Source of the DNA: Sulfitobacter sp. JL08
Lineage (GTDB): Bacteria; Pseudomonadota; Alphaproteobacteria; Rhodobacterales; Rhodobacteraceae
Reading direction: 5' to 3'
Length of the DNA: 64,000 nucleotides
Assembly (NCBI RefSeq): GCF_003352045.1
Contig: NZ_CP025815.1
Coordinates: 1,488,001-1,552,000, forward strand
Positions 28,336 to 37,477 of the stretch are shown one piece after another (within the stretch, counting starts at the first letter, position 1; every line of letters starts with the position of its first letter). The notes beneath the pieces are model-generated. The model ran no database searches. It was not told the origin of the DNA and saw only the letters and a program-made list of their open reading frames with translations. The translations under genes and the position numbers were made by a program.

Positions 28336-29004
28336 ATGTCGATATGGTCTGATGCGATGGGCATCGTAACAGCCGCGTTCAGCGGTGATTCATGGACACT
28401 CAGTTCGGCACTGAAAACCGAAGGCGCATGGATCGTCGGGACAATCTGCACCGTGATCGGCGGCTATCTGATGATGCGGCTTTACCGGGCCGTGCCGTTT
28501 TTCGATCGCCATCTGGAACGCAGCATCATGGTCTATTCCTATCTGCTGATCGCCGCGATCATCTTTGTCGAAGTGTTCCGGAGGTTCGTTCTAAGCCAAC
28601 AGGCACCTTGGTCGACGACCCTGCCGCCGGTTTTGTTCCTGATCATGACGTGGTTCGGGTGTTCCTATAATATCCGCCTGCGCACCCATCTGGCCTTTAG
28701 CGAATTCCGCAGTGCCATGTCGCGCCCCATGCAGATGGTGTGCCTGTCGCTGGATGCGGTCTTGTGGATGGGCTTTTGTATTATCGTAGTCGTCACCTCG
28801 ACCCGCGTCGCGGCCAATTCCGCTGCGAATTTCCAGATTTTGGCAGGCACCGACAATTTCATGCAGTGGTGGTATCTGGTGCTGGTTCCGGTGGCCTTTG
28901 TTCTGATGGCGGGGCGCGTTCTGGAAAACTGGACCGATGATCTTGCCAATTTCCGCAACGGCAATCCGCTGATCAATCAGGCCGTGATCGGAGGAGACAC
29001 ATAA
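28336..29004 (+). CDS. TRAP transporter small permease, DctQ family
   Basis: 222 residues, inner membrane, with four main hydrophobic helices beginning near residue 35 and a longer N-terminal region than most DctQ proteins. Typical DctQ features are the conserved FVEVFRRFVLS after the second helix and the LRTHLAFSEFRS loop. It sits between binding protein and large permease, and its stop overlaps the DctM start by one base (TAATG). GGAGGAGGGG precedes the start. Confidence 0.85.
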   Translation: MSIWSDAMGIVTAAFSGDSWTLSSALKTEGAWIVGTICTVIGGYLMMRLYRAVPFFDRHLERSIMVYSYLLIAAIIFVEVFRRFVLSQQAPWSTTLPPVLFLIMTWFGCSYNIRLRTHLAFSEFRSAMSRPMQMVCLSLDAVLWMGFCIIVVVTSTRVAANSAANFQILAGTDNFMQWWYLVLVPVAFVLMAGRVLENWTDDLANFRNGNPLINQAVIGGDT

Positions 29005-30362
29005 TGACCGACGGTACACTGATCACGCTGATTTCCTTGGGCGTCACCTTTCTGTTCATGCTGGGGGTGCCGGTTTTTCTGATCATCGCCTACTGGGTCG
29101 TGGGTACAACATTTGTGCTGGGCCAGACGATGGACAATATCGGCGCGGCCCTGTCGGATGTGTTTACCGACGGCTTTGCCCTGCTGGCGATGCCGCTGTT
29201 CATCCTGACTGGCGACCTGATCAACCAGTCGGGCATCGCCAAGCGATTATCCGATTTCGCCTATGCCTGTCTGGGCTGGCTGCGCGGCGGTCTGGCGATG
29301 GCGGCCATCGGCGCGTGCGGACTGTTTGCGGCCATTTCCGGTTCAAATTCAGCCACAACAGCCACCATCGGGTCCATGTTGCACCCCGAGATGGTCAAGG
29401 GCGGCTATGACGAACGGTTTTCCGCAGCCACCGCAGCGGCGGGCGGCACCGTGGGCATCATCATTCCGCCCTCGATCATCTTTATCGTCTATGGCTACCT
29501 GATGAACCTGTCGATTTCCGACCTGTTCATCGCCGGCATCATCCCGGGCGCTTTGATGGTTACTGCGATGATGATCGCCGCGTTTATCATCTGTACGCTG
29601 AACGGCTGGGGCCACCTGATCGGGCTAAGCGTCAGCCGCGTGGTCAAAACGGCGTTCGGCGCATGGCTGGGCTTTTTCGCCATCGGGCTGGTGCTTTGGG
29701 GCATTTACACGGGCAAGTTTTCCCCGACCGAAGCGGCAGGCGTGACGGTGGGGTTCTGTATCATTGTCGGTATGATCTGCTACCCGATCAACAAGATGAT
29801 GAAGAACGATGCCAACACCCCGGTCGAGGAAAAAGGCTTTTCCGACATGTTGGTTGTTGAAGGCTTTACGCTGACGCAGGTGCCTTCCATCGTTGTCCGG
29901 TCGGCCCAGATCACCGGCATTCTGGCCCCGCTGATCGGGGTGTCGGTGGTGATGCAGCAAAACCTGTCGCTGCTGGGTGCGCAGCAGGTCATCGGCGCGT
30001 TTGTGACCGGCATGGGCGGCTATTACGCGGTCTTGTTCACATCCATGGCGATCGTGTTCGTGTCGGGGATGATCCTTGAATCCCTGCCTGTCACCATCAT
30101 TCTGGCCCCGATCCTGGCCCCGATTGCGGCCTCGGTCGGCATTGATCCGATCCATTTCTCGGTGATCTTCCTTGTTGGCGCGTCTATCGGGTTTATTACG
30201 CCGCCTTACGGGCTGAACCTTTATGTCGCCTCGGGTGTGACGGGTGTTCCCTATTTCCGGCTTTTGAAATACACGGTGCCCTATCTGATCGCATTGATCG
30301 GCACCTGGTTCATCGTGGCGTTGACGCCGCAGCTTGCGTTGATGCTGGTGCCCGAAATCTAA
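29004..30362 (+). CDS. TRAP transporter large permease, DctM family
   Basis: 452 residues, about 12 hydrophobic segments. Forms the sodium-driven channel. Family patterns seen include FALLAMPLFILTGDLINQSG, the G-rich GSNSATTATIGSMLHPEM and GTVGIIIPPSIIFIVYG, and a late SIGFITPPYGLNLYV. All are given as short landmarks because the protein is otherwise standard in length and order. Followed 10 bp later by the IclR regulator gene, likely in the same transcript. Confidence 0.92.
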   Translation: MTDGTLITLISLGVTFLFMLGVPVFLIIAYWVVGTTFVLGQTMDNIGAALSDVFTDGFALLAMPLFILTGDLINQSGIAKRLSDFAYACLGWLRGGLAMAAIGACGLFAAISGSNSATTATIGSMLHPEMVKGGYDERFSAATAAAGGTVGIIIPPSIIFIVYGYLMNLSISDLFIAGIIPGALMVTAMMIAAFIICTLNGWGHLIGLSVSRVVKTAFGAWLGFFAIGLVLWGIYTGKFSPTEAAGVTVGFCIIVGMICYPINKMMKNDANTPVEEKGFSDMLVVEGFTLTQVPSIVVRSAQITGILAPLIGVSVVMQQNLSLLGAQQVIGAFVTGMGGYYAVLFTSMAIVFVSGMILESLPVTIILAPILAPIAASVGIDPIHFSVIFLVGASIGFITPPYGLNLYVASGVTGVPYFRLLKYTVPYLIALIGTWFIVALTPQLALMLVPEI

Positions 30363-30372
30363 AGGACGGCCC

Positions 30373-31152
30373 ATGCCAGACGACACCTCGGACACGACAG
30401 GGAACATCCCGACAAATCTGCGGGTGCTGTTGCTGCTGGAAGAGGTTGCGAAATCCGGCGTGCCGATCACCCCGACCGAGGTGAACACAAGGATCGGCCT
30501 GCCCAAACCGACGGTGCACCGCCTGTTCGCCACGATGGAGCGCGAAGGCTTTCTGCAACGCGATATCGATGGAAAATCCTACAGTCCGGGGCCGCGTCTG
30601 CGCCGCTTTTCGATCAACGTGCTGTCGTCCTTGCGGATCAGAACGGCGCGGGTGGCCGTGTTGACGGCACTGGCCGAGGAAATCGGCGAAACCTGTAATA
30701 TCACAACGCCGGATCGTGATTGCATGATCTATCTGGATCGGGTGGAAACCAAATGGCCGCTGCGCATCCAGCTGCCGGTGGGCACGACCGTGCCGTTCCA
30801 TTGCACGGCCAGCGGCAAGATGTACCTGTCCACCCTGCGCCCGTCACATCTGCGCACCTATATTCGGTCGGCCAAGCTGACCGCGCAAACCGAAAAAACC
30901 CTGACAGACCCCGATGATCTGGCGGCCGAGATCAAACGGGTGCAGGAACGGGGCTATTCCACCGATAACGAAGAATTCATGGACGCCATGGTGGCCATCG
31001 CAGTGCCGATCAGCGATCCCAGTGGACGGATGCTGGCGACACTGGCGGTGCACGCCCCGACCCACCGGATCAGTCTGGAAGGCCTGCAAGCACATTTGCC
31101 ACTGATCACGAAAACCGCGCAAACACTGATGACCCTGATCGCCGAGGAATAG
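30373..31152 (+). CDS. IclR-family transcriptional regulator
   Basis: 259 residues. N-terminal winged helix-turn-helix (about 12-75, with ITPTEVNTRIGLPKPTVHRL as the recognition part) and a C-terminal GAF-like effector domain from about 90 (IRTARVAVLTALAEEIGETCN to LITKTAQTLM). The CTASGKMYLS segment is the usual effector-pocket signature. Likely controls the TRAP-GMC pair through the palindrome at 26926-26942, and perhaps the convergent aldehyde dehydrogenase. The effector would be the transported compound or its oxidation product. Confidence 0.9.
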   Translation: MPDDTSDTTGNIPTNLRVLLLLEEVAKSGVPITPTEVNTRIGLPKPTVHRLFATMEREGFLQRDIDGKSYSPGPRLRRFSINVLSSLRIRTARVAVLTALAEEIGETCNITTPDRDCMIYLDRVETKWPLRIQLPVGTTVPFHCTASGKMYLSTLRPSHLRTYIRSAKLTAQTEKTLTDPDDLAAEIKRVQERGYSTDNEEFMDAMVAIAVPISDPSGRMLATLAVHAPTHRISLEGLQAHLPLITKTAQTLMTLIAEE

Positions 31153-31162
31153 GCGGCGTGCC

Positions 31163-32677
31163 CTAGCTGTGGCTGCGCCCCTTGTCGCCGGTGGGCGAAT
31201 AGAACCAGTCATCGGGGTAGGGATACCACCAGTCCGCCTCGCGCGCGCGGGGGTCGATCACCACCATTTTGGGCTGACGGAACGCATCCAGACCCTGCGC
31301 GCCCAACGCCCGCCCAAGGCCCGAATTCTTCATGCCGCCAAAAGGAAGCGCATCATTGTCGACCAGCGGATTGTTGACCCAGACCATTCCGGCCTTCAAT
31401 TCATTCACACCGCGAAACGCCTCGTCCAGATCGGATGTGAAGATACAGGCCCCAAGGCCATAATCGGACGCATTGGCGCGCCGTAACGCTTCGTCAAAAT
31501 CAGCGACACGGATGATTGACACAACGGGGCCGAACACCTCTTCGTGCAAAAGGGTCATGTCATCATTCATTTCTGTCAGGATCGTCGGTTCGAAGAACCA
31601 GCCCTTGTCCATATTCGGCGGGATGTGTCCGCCCAGTGCCACTTTGGCACCCTTGCGGACAGCGTCAGACACCAGCGCAGTTACCTTGTCGCGGGCCGGT
31701 TTGGATACCAAGGGCCCGATTTCTGCCACATCAAGCCCGTTGCCGATACGCAATTGCTGTGCCCGTTTCACCAGAGCCGCAACAAACTGGTCATGCACAT
31801 CTTCCACCACATAGACCCGCTCGGTCGAGGTGCAGACCTGCCCCGATTGCAGAAACGCCGCCGTGACAACGCCTGCGGCGGCGACGTCGATATCGGCATT
31901 GGACGATATGATGCACGGATCGCTGCCGCCCGCCTCGATCACGGCCGGTTTCATCTGTTGCGCGGCGGCGACGGCGACGGCGCGCCCTGTGGACACGGAC
32001 CCCGTAAAGGCGACGGCGTGGGTCAGTTCGCTGTCGATCAGGTGTTTTCCAACGGCCCCGTCACCGGGCAGGCAGGCAATCAGATCGTCGGGCAAGGCGC
32101 TGAAATACTGCATGAATTCCATGGTGCACAGCGTACCGGCAGGCGATGCTTTCAGCACCACGCCATTGCCCGCAGCAAGCGATGCCGCAATCGTCCAGCA
32201 GCCCAGGATCAGCGGGAAATTGTAGGGTACGATATGAACCGACACGCCATAGGGTTCATAGGTTTGATACTGGAACGAACCCGGCTGCATCGGTCCTGCG
32301 ATCTTGCCCGCGTCATGGCGCGCCAGTTCCGCGTAATAGCGGAATACGGCCGGAATATTGGCAATCTCGCCAATGGATTCAGGATAGGGTTTGCCGGTTT
32401 CCAGCGTCATCAGACGGGCAACCTGCGTCATGTCCGAATGTTCGATGGCATCCGCAATCCGGTGCAGCACTTTGGCGCGCGATTTGCAATCAGTCGCGGC
32501 CCAACCCGCCTGTGCGGCATTGACCCGCGTCAATATCCTGTCGATCAGGGCGCCGTCCGGCGCGCCGTAAACGCCAACCTTGTCCAGCGTGGCCGGATTG
32601 ATCAGGCTGACGGTTTTCCTTGACAGCGCCACATGCACCGGATTGATGAAATAGCTGGCAATGGATGGATCGAACAT
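31163..32677 (-). CDS. NAD(P)-dependent aldehyde dehydrogenase
   Basis: 504 residues. Oxidises an aldehyde to the acid. Catalytic residues visible: Asn153 in PYNFPLIL, Glu248 in VIEAGGSDP, Cys282 in SGQVCTSTERV. EAGGSDP in place of the common ELGGKNP is a feature of the succinate-semialdehyde-like branch. Last gene of the minus-strand run that starts at 47036; 29 bp follow the cupin stop. Convergent with the IclR gene, 10 bp apart, so it could also serve the GMC dehydrogenase across the boundary by taking its aldehyde product. Confidence 0.9.
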   Translation of the reverse strand: MFDPSIASYFINPVHVALSRKTVSLINPATLDKVGVYGAPDGALIDRILTRVNAAQAGWAATDCKSRAKVLHRIADAIEHSDMTQVARLMTLETGKPYPESIGEIANIPAVFRYYAELARHDAGKIAGPMQPGSFQYQTYEPYGVSVHIVPYNFPLILGCWTIAASLAAGNGVVLKASPAGTLCTMEFMQYFSALPDDLIACLPGDGAVGKHLIDSELTHAVAFTGSVSTGRAVAVAAAQQMKPAVIEAGGSDPCIISSNADIDVAAAGVVTAAFLQSGQVCTSTERVYVVEDVHDQFVAALVKRAQQLRIGNGLDVAEIGPLVSKPARDKVTALVSDAVRKGAKVALGGHIPPNMDKGWFFEPTILTEMNDDMTLLHEEVFGPVVSIIRVADFDEALRRANASDYGLGACIFTSDLDEAFRGVNELKAGMVWVNNPLVDNDALPFGGMKNSGLGRALGAQGLDAFRQPKMVVIDPRAREADWWYPYPDDWFYSPTGDKGRSHS

Positions 32678-32706
32678 GATGTCCCTTCTGTTGAACGCCC
32701 GCGCGC

Positions 32707-33051
32707 CTAGCGGATCATATACACCTTTTTGACAGTCTCGTGCACGGTGCAGACGCCTTTCCAGTCCTGCGGGAAAAACGCGGCCGTATCCGGTTTGATT
32801 TCAATCACTTCGCCGCTTTCATGCACATAGGTACAGCGCCCTTCCAGAAAATGGCAGAATTCGTCACGGGTGACGTGACATTCCCACTTTCCGGGGGTGC
32901 AGACCCACAGGCCGCATTCCGATTGGCCGTCAGGGCCCTTGTGCAGCAATTTGCCCGAGGTGTGTGAATGGCCCTGGATCATGGTGGGGATTTCGCCCCA
33001 ATCGGCCAGGTCGGTCTGGGCCAGCGGATCGTGCATAACAGGGGTGGTCAT
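32707..33051 (-). CDS. Cupin-domain protein (cupin_3/DUF861-like), copy 2
   Basis: 114 residues, a single small beta-barrel. Landmarks are GLWVCTPGKWECHV, DEFCHFLEGRCTYV and the final TVHETVKKVYMI, which match the cupin_3 (EutQ/ureidoglycine-aminohydrolase-like) fold. About half identical by eye to the cupin at 33063-33410 and clearly its duplicate; 11 bp separate them. Metal-binding histidines are fewer than in classical cupins. Function unknown; may be a sugar- or amine-handling enzyme, or a binding protein. Confidence 0.8.
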   Translation of the reverse strand: MTTPVMHDPLAQTDLADWGEIPTMIQGHSHTSGKLLHKGPDGQSECGLWVCTPGKWECHVTRDEFCHFLEGRCTYVHESGEVIEIKPDTAAFFPQDWKGVCTVHETVKKVYMIR

Positions 33052-33062
33052 GATGTGTCTTT

Positions 33063-33410
33063 CTAAAACAGGATGTAGATATTGCGCATGGTGTCATGCA
33101 CTGTGCAGGTGCCTGTCCAGCCGGCGGGAAACAGGACAACGGTGCCCGGCGTGATCTTGATCACCTCACCATCGTCTTTGGTATAGGTCGCGCGACCCGC
33201 CACGAAATGGCACAACTCGTCCCGCGGGATCGACAAGGCCCACGTGCCCGGCGTGCAGACCCATATGCCGGTTTCGGGGCGATTGTCCGGCCCCTTATGC
33301 ACCAGTCTTCCGCTGGAATGGGACGCGCCCTCGATTGCGTCGGGCTGCGCCCCCCAATCCACCAGATCGGTCCGGCTTGAGGCATCGTAAAGATGTGGCG
33401 CGCTGCTCAT
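33063..33410 (-). CDS. Cupin-domain protein (cupin_3/DUF861-like), copy 1
   Basis: 115 residues. Same fold as the neighbouring cupin, with GIWVCTPGTWALSI, DELCHFVAGRATYT and TVHDTMRNIYI. The start overlaps the stop of the GT1 glycosyltransferase gene (ATGA, 33407-33410), so it is translated with that enzyme. Keeping two diverged copies side by side points to a heteromer or to two related substrates. No signal peptide. Confidence 0.8.
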   Translation of the reverse strand: MSSAPHLYDASSRTDLVDWGAQPDAIEGASHSSGRLVHKGPDNRPETGIWVCTPGTWALSIPRDELCHFVAGRATYTKDDGEVIKITPGTVVLFPAGWTGTCTVHDTMRNIYILF

Positions 33411-34693
33411 GCCCCGGCTTTCAGGATACTATCAAGGATGCCCGCCGCCTTGGTCGGGCCATGCTGGGATTGCATCTGCGCCGATGTGGCGGCCAGTTTG
33501 GATTTAAGAGCTTCATCACTCACGCAAGTCTCCAGCGCTGCGGCCAGTTGTTCGTCGGTCCAGTCATAGCGGTGAAAGCCGAAGCCGTGGCCGGTTTCCT
33601 GCACCCGCGTGGCGTTGTCATGGCCGTCCCAGACATAGGGCATGATGATCGCAGGCTTGCCGAAATACAGGCATTCGGTAAACGAATTGTTGCCGCCATG
33701 ATGGATCACCGCATCAACCTGCGGAATGACAGACGGTTGGGGATACCAGCTTTGGATGTGCACATTGTCGGGAATGTCGCTGTATTCATCCATGTAATCG
33801 CCGACATTCACCAGCGCGCGATAGGGAAGGGTGCTGATTGTCTTGATGATCCGTTTCAGAAGATCCGTATCGCCCGCCCCCAGCGAGCCAAAGGAAACAT
33901 ACAAAAGCGGCTTGTCGTTATTGGCCTTGAAGCTTGGCACGTCATAGGCTTCTTCATCGCGCACGCAGCCCTCAAGATACTGGAACTGCGCCGGATCCAG
34001 CGGATTTTCGCGTTCGAACTTGGCCGCTTCGGGGTAAAGCAGCAGGTTCATCGTGGGCGAGGCTTCGAAAAACTCTCCGATGGGATAAGCATCTTCACCG
34101 TTCTCGGCCAGAAAGGCGTTGTAATCATCGTGGATCGGTTTGATCACGGCGTTGAATTTTGCCTCGTAGGCCTTGTGACAGGCGGTGTCGTTTTGCCCGC
34201 ATCCCGACAGGTGCGGCGGTACTTTGGGGTCTGGAATTTCGTTTTCAGAACAGGAAATGATGCGTACCCACGGCACTCCGAATTGCTTGATCGCAGGAAA
34301 CATGATCACGTTATCCACACAGATCATGTCAGGCTTGATCTTTGCCAACACACCGAGCAAATCCTTCTGCGCCCACTTGGCACTGTCGACAATTGCCTCC
34401 CAGCAGTCGCGCACATAGTTGTCGATCTGGTCAATCGGGCTTTTGCGGAAATTGGGGATATGGCCGTTGATGAAGTCTTCCCAGAATTTTGCCATCGCTT
34501 CGGGTTCCATCGGTTCGGACAGCGCGACGGGATGCGCCTCGAACCCGTAGCCCGCGTAGACCTCGACAAAGCCCGGATCGCTCAGGAACACGGCCTTGTG
34601 GCCCAGTTTTTCGCAGGCCTGCGCAATGCCAACGGAATTCAGCGCCGGACCAAAGGCGGCCTCGGGGAAAAATGCGATTGTTTTCTGTGCCAT
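33407..34693 (-). CDS. Family 1 (UGT/MGT-like) glycosyltransferase
   Basis: 428 residues, GT-B fold, cytoplasmic. Similar in design to macrolide and secondary-metabolite glycosyltransferases rather than to polysaccharide enzymes. N-terminal acceptor half begins TIAFFPEAAFGPALNSVG; the C-terminal donor half has VSFGSLGAGD, then HHGGNNSFTECLYFGKPAI and the following PYVWDGHDNATRV, the UGT signature. Asp in WDGHDN occupies the usual sugar-contact place. Acceptor unknown. An enzyme of this type inside a catabolic transport cluster is unexpected; it might run in reverse or detoxify an intermediate. Preceded by potA (34 bp) and overlapping the first cupin. Confidence 0.88.
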   Translation of the reverse strand: MAQKTIAFFPEAAFGPALNSVGIAQACEKLGHKAVFLSDPGFVEVYAGYGFEAHPVALSEPMEPEAMAKFWEDFINGHIPNFRKSPIDQIDNYVRDCWEAIVDSAKWAQKDLLGVLAKIKPDMICVDNVIMFPAIKQFGVPWVRIISCSENEIPDPKVPPHLSGCGQNDTACHKAYEAKFNAVIKPIHDDYNAFLAENGEDAYPIGEFFEASPTMNLLLYPEAAKFERENPLDPAQFQYLEGCVRDEEAYDVPSFKANNDKPLLYVSFGSLGAGDTDLLKRIIKTISTLPYRALVNVGDYMDEYSDIPDNVHIQSWYPQPSVIPQVDAVIHHGGNNSFTECLYFGKPAIIMPYVWDGHDNATRVQETGHGFGFHRYDWTDEQLAAALETCVSDEALKSKLAATSAQMQSQHGPTKAAGILDSILKAGA

Positions 34694-34727
34694 GTGGTGT
34701 CTCCCTTAGTGTGTGGCTTGCTTCGCG

Positions 34728-35789
34728 TCAGGCGGGGGCCAGAACGCGCGAATGTGCTGCGTCCCAGACGCAGTAAACCTGTTTGCCCGTCGCAATGGAA
34801 GCGGGATCAAACTGCCCCGCCTGCATCCGCGCGATGATCACGTGTTTTCCGTCGCAGACCCGGACATGCACCGCCAGATCAGAGCCGTGATAGGCGGTAT
34901 CGAACACGGTGCCGGACACCGTATTGCGCCCGTCCTGCGGATCGCTGTCCATCAGCATCACCCGTTCGGGGCGCACCGCAACCGAGGCCGCGCCGATCAC
35001 ATCGCTTGCCCCGCGGATCAGGCCTGCGCTCGGCACCTCAACACCTTCGGGCGACGCTATTCCGTCCAGAAAATTCATCACCCCGATGAACCCGGCGACA
35101 AAATGTGAATTGGGGTGTTCGTAAAGGTCCTGTGGCGTACCGACCTGAGCCAGCCTGCCGGCATTCAGAACCGCCACACGATCAGCCATCACCAATGCCT
35201 CTTCCTGATCGTGGGTGACGATCAGAAACGTGATGCCCACCTCTGCCTGCAGACGTTTCAGTTCAAGCTGCATCTCCTCGCGCAGCTTTTTATCAAGCGC
35301 TGACAAAGGCTCGTCCAGCAGCAACACCTTGGGCCGTTTGACCAGTGCGCGCGCCAGCGCCACCCGTTGGCGTTGCCCGCCCGACAGCTGGTCGGGGCGG
35401 CGGTTGGCAAAGGCGCCCAGTTGCGCGCTGTTCAGCACGTCGGCCACGCGGGTTGCAATTTCTGCCCGCGGCAGATGTTCCATTTCCAGCCCGTAAGCGA
35501 TGTTTTTTTCTACGCTCATATGCGGGAACAGCGCATAGGATTGAAACATCAGATTCAGCGGACGGTTGCGGGCAGGGGTGTCGGTCACATCGTTTCCCGC
35601 CACGATAACGCGACCGGACTGGGGCGTTTCAAACCCCGCCAATGTGCGCAGCAATGTGGTCTTGCCACAGCCAGATGGCCCCAGAAGTGCGAAAAATTCG
35701 TTGTCTTTGATATCCAGCGACACATCGTCGATGGCGGTGACGCTGCCATAGCGTTTGGTGATGTTTTCGATGCGGATCGAATGGGTCAT
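34728..35789 (-). CDS. potA: Polyamine-type ABC transporter ATP-binding protein (PotA-like)
   Basis: 353 residues. Walker A LLGPSGCGKTTLLR (about 35-48), Q-loop MFQSYALFPHM, signature LSGGQRQRVALARAL, Walker B VLLLDEPLSALD, switch His IVTHDQEEA, then a C-terminal TOBE domain (about 240-350). Drives import with the two permeases upstream. Start overlaps the stop of the PotC-like gene (ATGA at 35786-35789). PotA family members also serve putrescine, spermidine, GABA-like and mannopine importers, so the substrate is not fixed by this protein. Confidence 0.9.
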   Translation of the reverse strand: MTHSIRIENITKRYGSVTAIDDVSLDIKDNEFFALLGPSGCGKTTLLRTLAGFETPQSGRVIVAGNDVTDTPARNRPLNLMFQSYALFPHMSVEKNIAYGLEMEHLPRAEIATRVADVLNSAQLGAFANRRPDQLSGGQRQRVALARALVKRPKVLLLDEPLSALDKKLREEMQLELKRLQAEVGITFLIVTHDQEEALVMADRVAVLNAGRLAQVGTPQDLYEHPNSHFVAGFIGVMNFLDGIASPEGVEVPSAGLIRGASDVIGAASVAVRPERVMLMDSDPQDGRNTVSGTVFDTAYHGSDLAVHVRVCDGKHVIIARMQAGQFDPASIATGKQVYCVWDAAHSRVLAPA

Positions 35790-36571
35790 CTGGTGAATAC
35801 CTCGCGGTCGGCCCGCTGGGCGAAAAACACCAATGCAAACGATACGAACATCACGATTGTGGCCATGGCGTTGATCTCGGGTGTGACGCCAAAGCGGATC
35901 ATGGCGTAAATCTGCATCGGCAGCGTGGTTGATGACGTGCCCGGACCGGCGGTAAAAAACGCGATGATGAATTCATCGATCGAAAGGGTAAAAGAAAGTA
36001 ATGCCCCCGCAATGACCCCCGGCAGGATCGCGGGCAGCAACACTCGGCGAAATGTTGTGAATTCGCTGGCCCCCAGATCGGCGCTGGCCTCAAGGATCGA
36101 ATGATCGAAATTCCGCATCCGCGTGCGCACCACAGCCACCACAAAGGCAATGTTGAACACCACGTGGCTTAGAATGATGGAATGCAGGCCCAGCGTGACA
36201 GACAGCGCCGAATAGAACGACAACAGCGCAATCGCCAATACGATATCGGGGATGATCATCGGCGCGAACAGGATCGCATCCAGCGCGGCGGATTGCCTGC
36301 GGGTTTCCACACCCACCGCCAGCAACGTCCCGATGATCGTGGCCAGCACGGTCGACACCACGGCGACGATCAGCGTGTTGCGCGCCGCCGACAGGATCGC
36401 CTTGGATTCCAGTAGTTTACCATACCATTCAAAGGAAAATCCGGTCCAGACCGTGGGCAGCCCCGCGCGGTTAAAGCTAAGCACCATCAGCACCAGAATG
36501 GGAATGTAGAGGAACGCATAGAACAGCCCCAGATGCAGTTTCAGACCGTTACCCATCCTTGCGCCCCGCAT
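35786..36571 (-). CDS. potC: Polyamine-type ABC transporter permease (PotC-like)
   Basis: 261 residues, or 256 if translation starts at the Met of MGNGLKL (36556). About six helices; EAA loop ASADLGASEFTTFRRVLLPA (about 158-177) is the ATPase contact. Pairs with the PotB-like permease, whose stop it overlaps by 8 to 23 bp depending on start. Normal length for PotC. Confidence 0.9.
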   Translation of the reverse strand: MRGARMGNGLKLHLGLFYAFLYIPILVLMVLSFNRAGLPTVWTGFSFEWYGKLLESKAILSAARNTLIVAVVSTVLATIIGTLLAVGVETRRQSAALDAILFAPMIIPDIVLAIALLSFYSALSVTLGLHSIILSHVVFNIAFVVAVVRTRMRNFDHSILEASADLGASEFTTFRRVLLPAILPGVIAGALLSFTLSIDEFIIAFFTAGPGTSSTTLPMQIYAMIRFGVTPEINAMATIVMFVSFALVFFAQRADREVFTR

Positions 36572-37409
36572 CGCCTGATGCGCGGTTTGCCAGTACCGCC
36601 TGGGTGAACAAAAGCGCCATCATCACCGCAATCAGGAACAGCGACAGCGCTGCGCCAAAGGGCCAGTCGCGTGCACTTAGAAACTGATCATAGATCAGGT
36701 TGCCCACCATTTGCAGCCGCCCGCCCCCCAGCAGATCGGGGGTGATGAAATTGCCGATCGACAATACGAAAACGAACACGCCGCCCGCTGCCACGCCGGG
36801 AATGGTCTGAGGCAGGATCACCCGGCGAAAGGTTGTCCAGCCCGTTGCCCCCAGATCCTGCGAGGCTTCGATGGTTTCGCGATTGATCCGGTTCAGCGAT
36901 GCGTAGATCGCCAGCACGACAAACGGGGTGTAGTTATAGACCAGCCCGACCACGATGGCGAAACTGTTGTAAAGCAGGGGCAGCGGGTCATCGATTACGC
37001 CGATCCCGATCAGCGAATTGTTGATCAGGCCTTCGCGGTTCAGCATCACGATCCACGCGTAGGTGCGGATCAGATAGTTTGACCAGAATGGCAGAATGAC
37101 AAGGATCAGCAACACGGTCTGCCACTGGCGCGGCGCGCGGGTGATGGCATAGGCCGCCGGATAGGCGATCAGGATCGCAATCAGTGTGGTCAGCCCGGCA
37201 ATCTTCGCCGATTGCAGGAAAATCCCCATATAAAGCGGATCGAACGCGCGGCTGAAATTTTCAAAGGTAAAGACATAATCAATGCCGCCGTACACGCCCC
37301 GTTCAAAGAACGCATAGGTAAAGATCAATCCGCACGGGATCACCATCAGCAGCGCCAGCCAGCCCAGCCCCGGGCCAAGCAGGATCGCGGATTTCAGGCG
37401 AGAGTTCAT
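36549..37409 (-). CDS. potB: Polyamine-type ABC transporter permease (PotB-like)
   Basis: 286 residues, six helices, EAA loop ASQDLGATGWTTFRRVILPQ (about 183-202). Usual length for PotB. Separated from the binding-protein gene by 68 bp that contain a strong stem-loop. Confidence 0.9.
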   Translation of the reverse strand: MNSRLKSAILLGPGLGWLALLMVIPCGLIFTYAFFERGVYGGIDYVFTFENFSRAFDPLYMGIFLQSAKIAGLTTLIAILIAYPAAYAITRAPRQWQTVLLILVILPFWSNYLIRTYAWIVMLNREGLINNSLIGIGVIDDPLPLLYNSFAIVVGLVYNYTPFVVLAIYASLNRINRETIEASQDLGATGWTTFRRVILPQTIPGVAAGGVFVFVLSIGNFITPDLLGGGRLQMVGNLIYDQFLSARDWPFGAALSLFLIAVMMALLFTQAVLANRASGDAGRKDG

Positions 37410-37436
37410 TGCGGTCTGTCTGGCATGTCAGCGCAG

Positions 37437-37464
37437 GGATACGCGGCGCAGGGGCCGCGTATCC
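37437..37464 (-). terminator. Stem-loop after potD
   Basis: GGATACGCGGC / GCCGCGTATCC, 11-bp perfect stem around six bases, between potD and potB. No T run on the transcribed side. Third example of a stem-loop following a binding-protein gene, counted left to right. Confidence 0.65.
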
Positions 37465-37477
37465 GCCAATGCGATCC

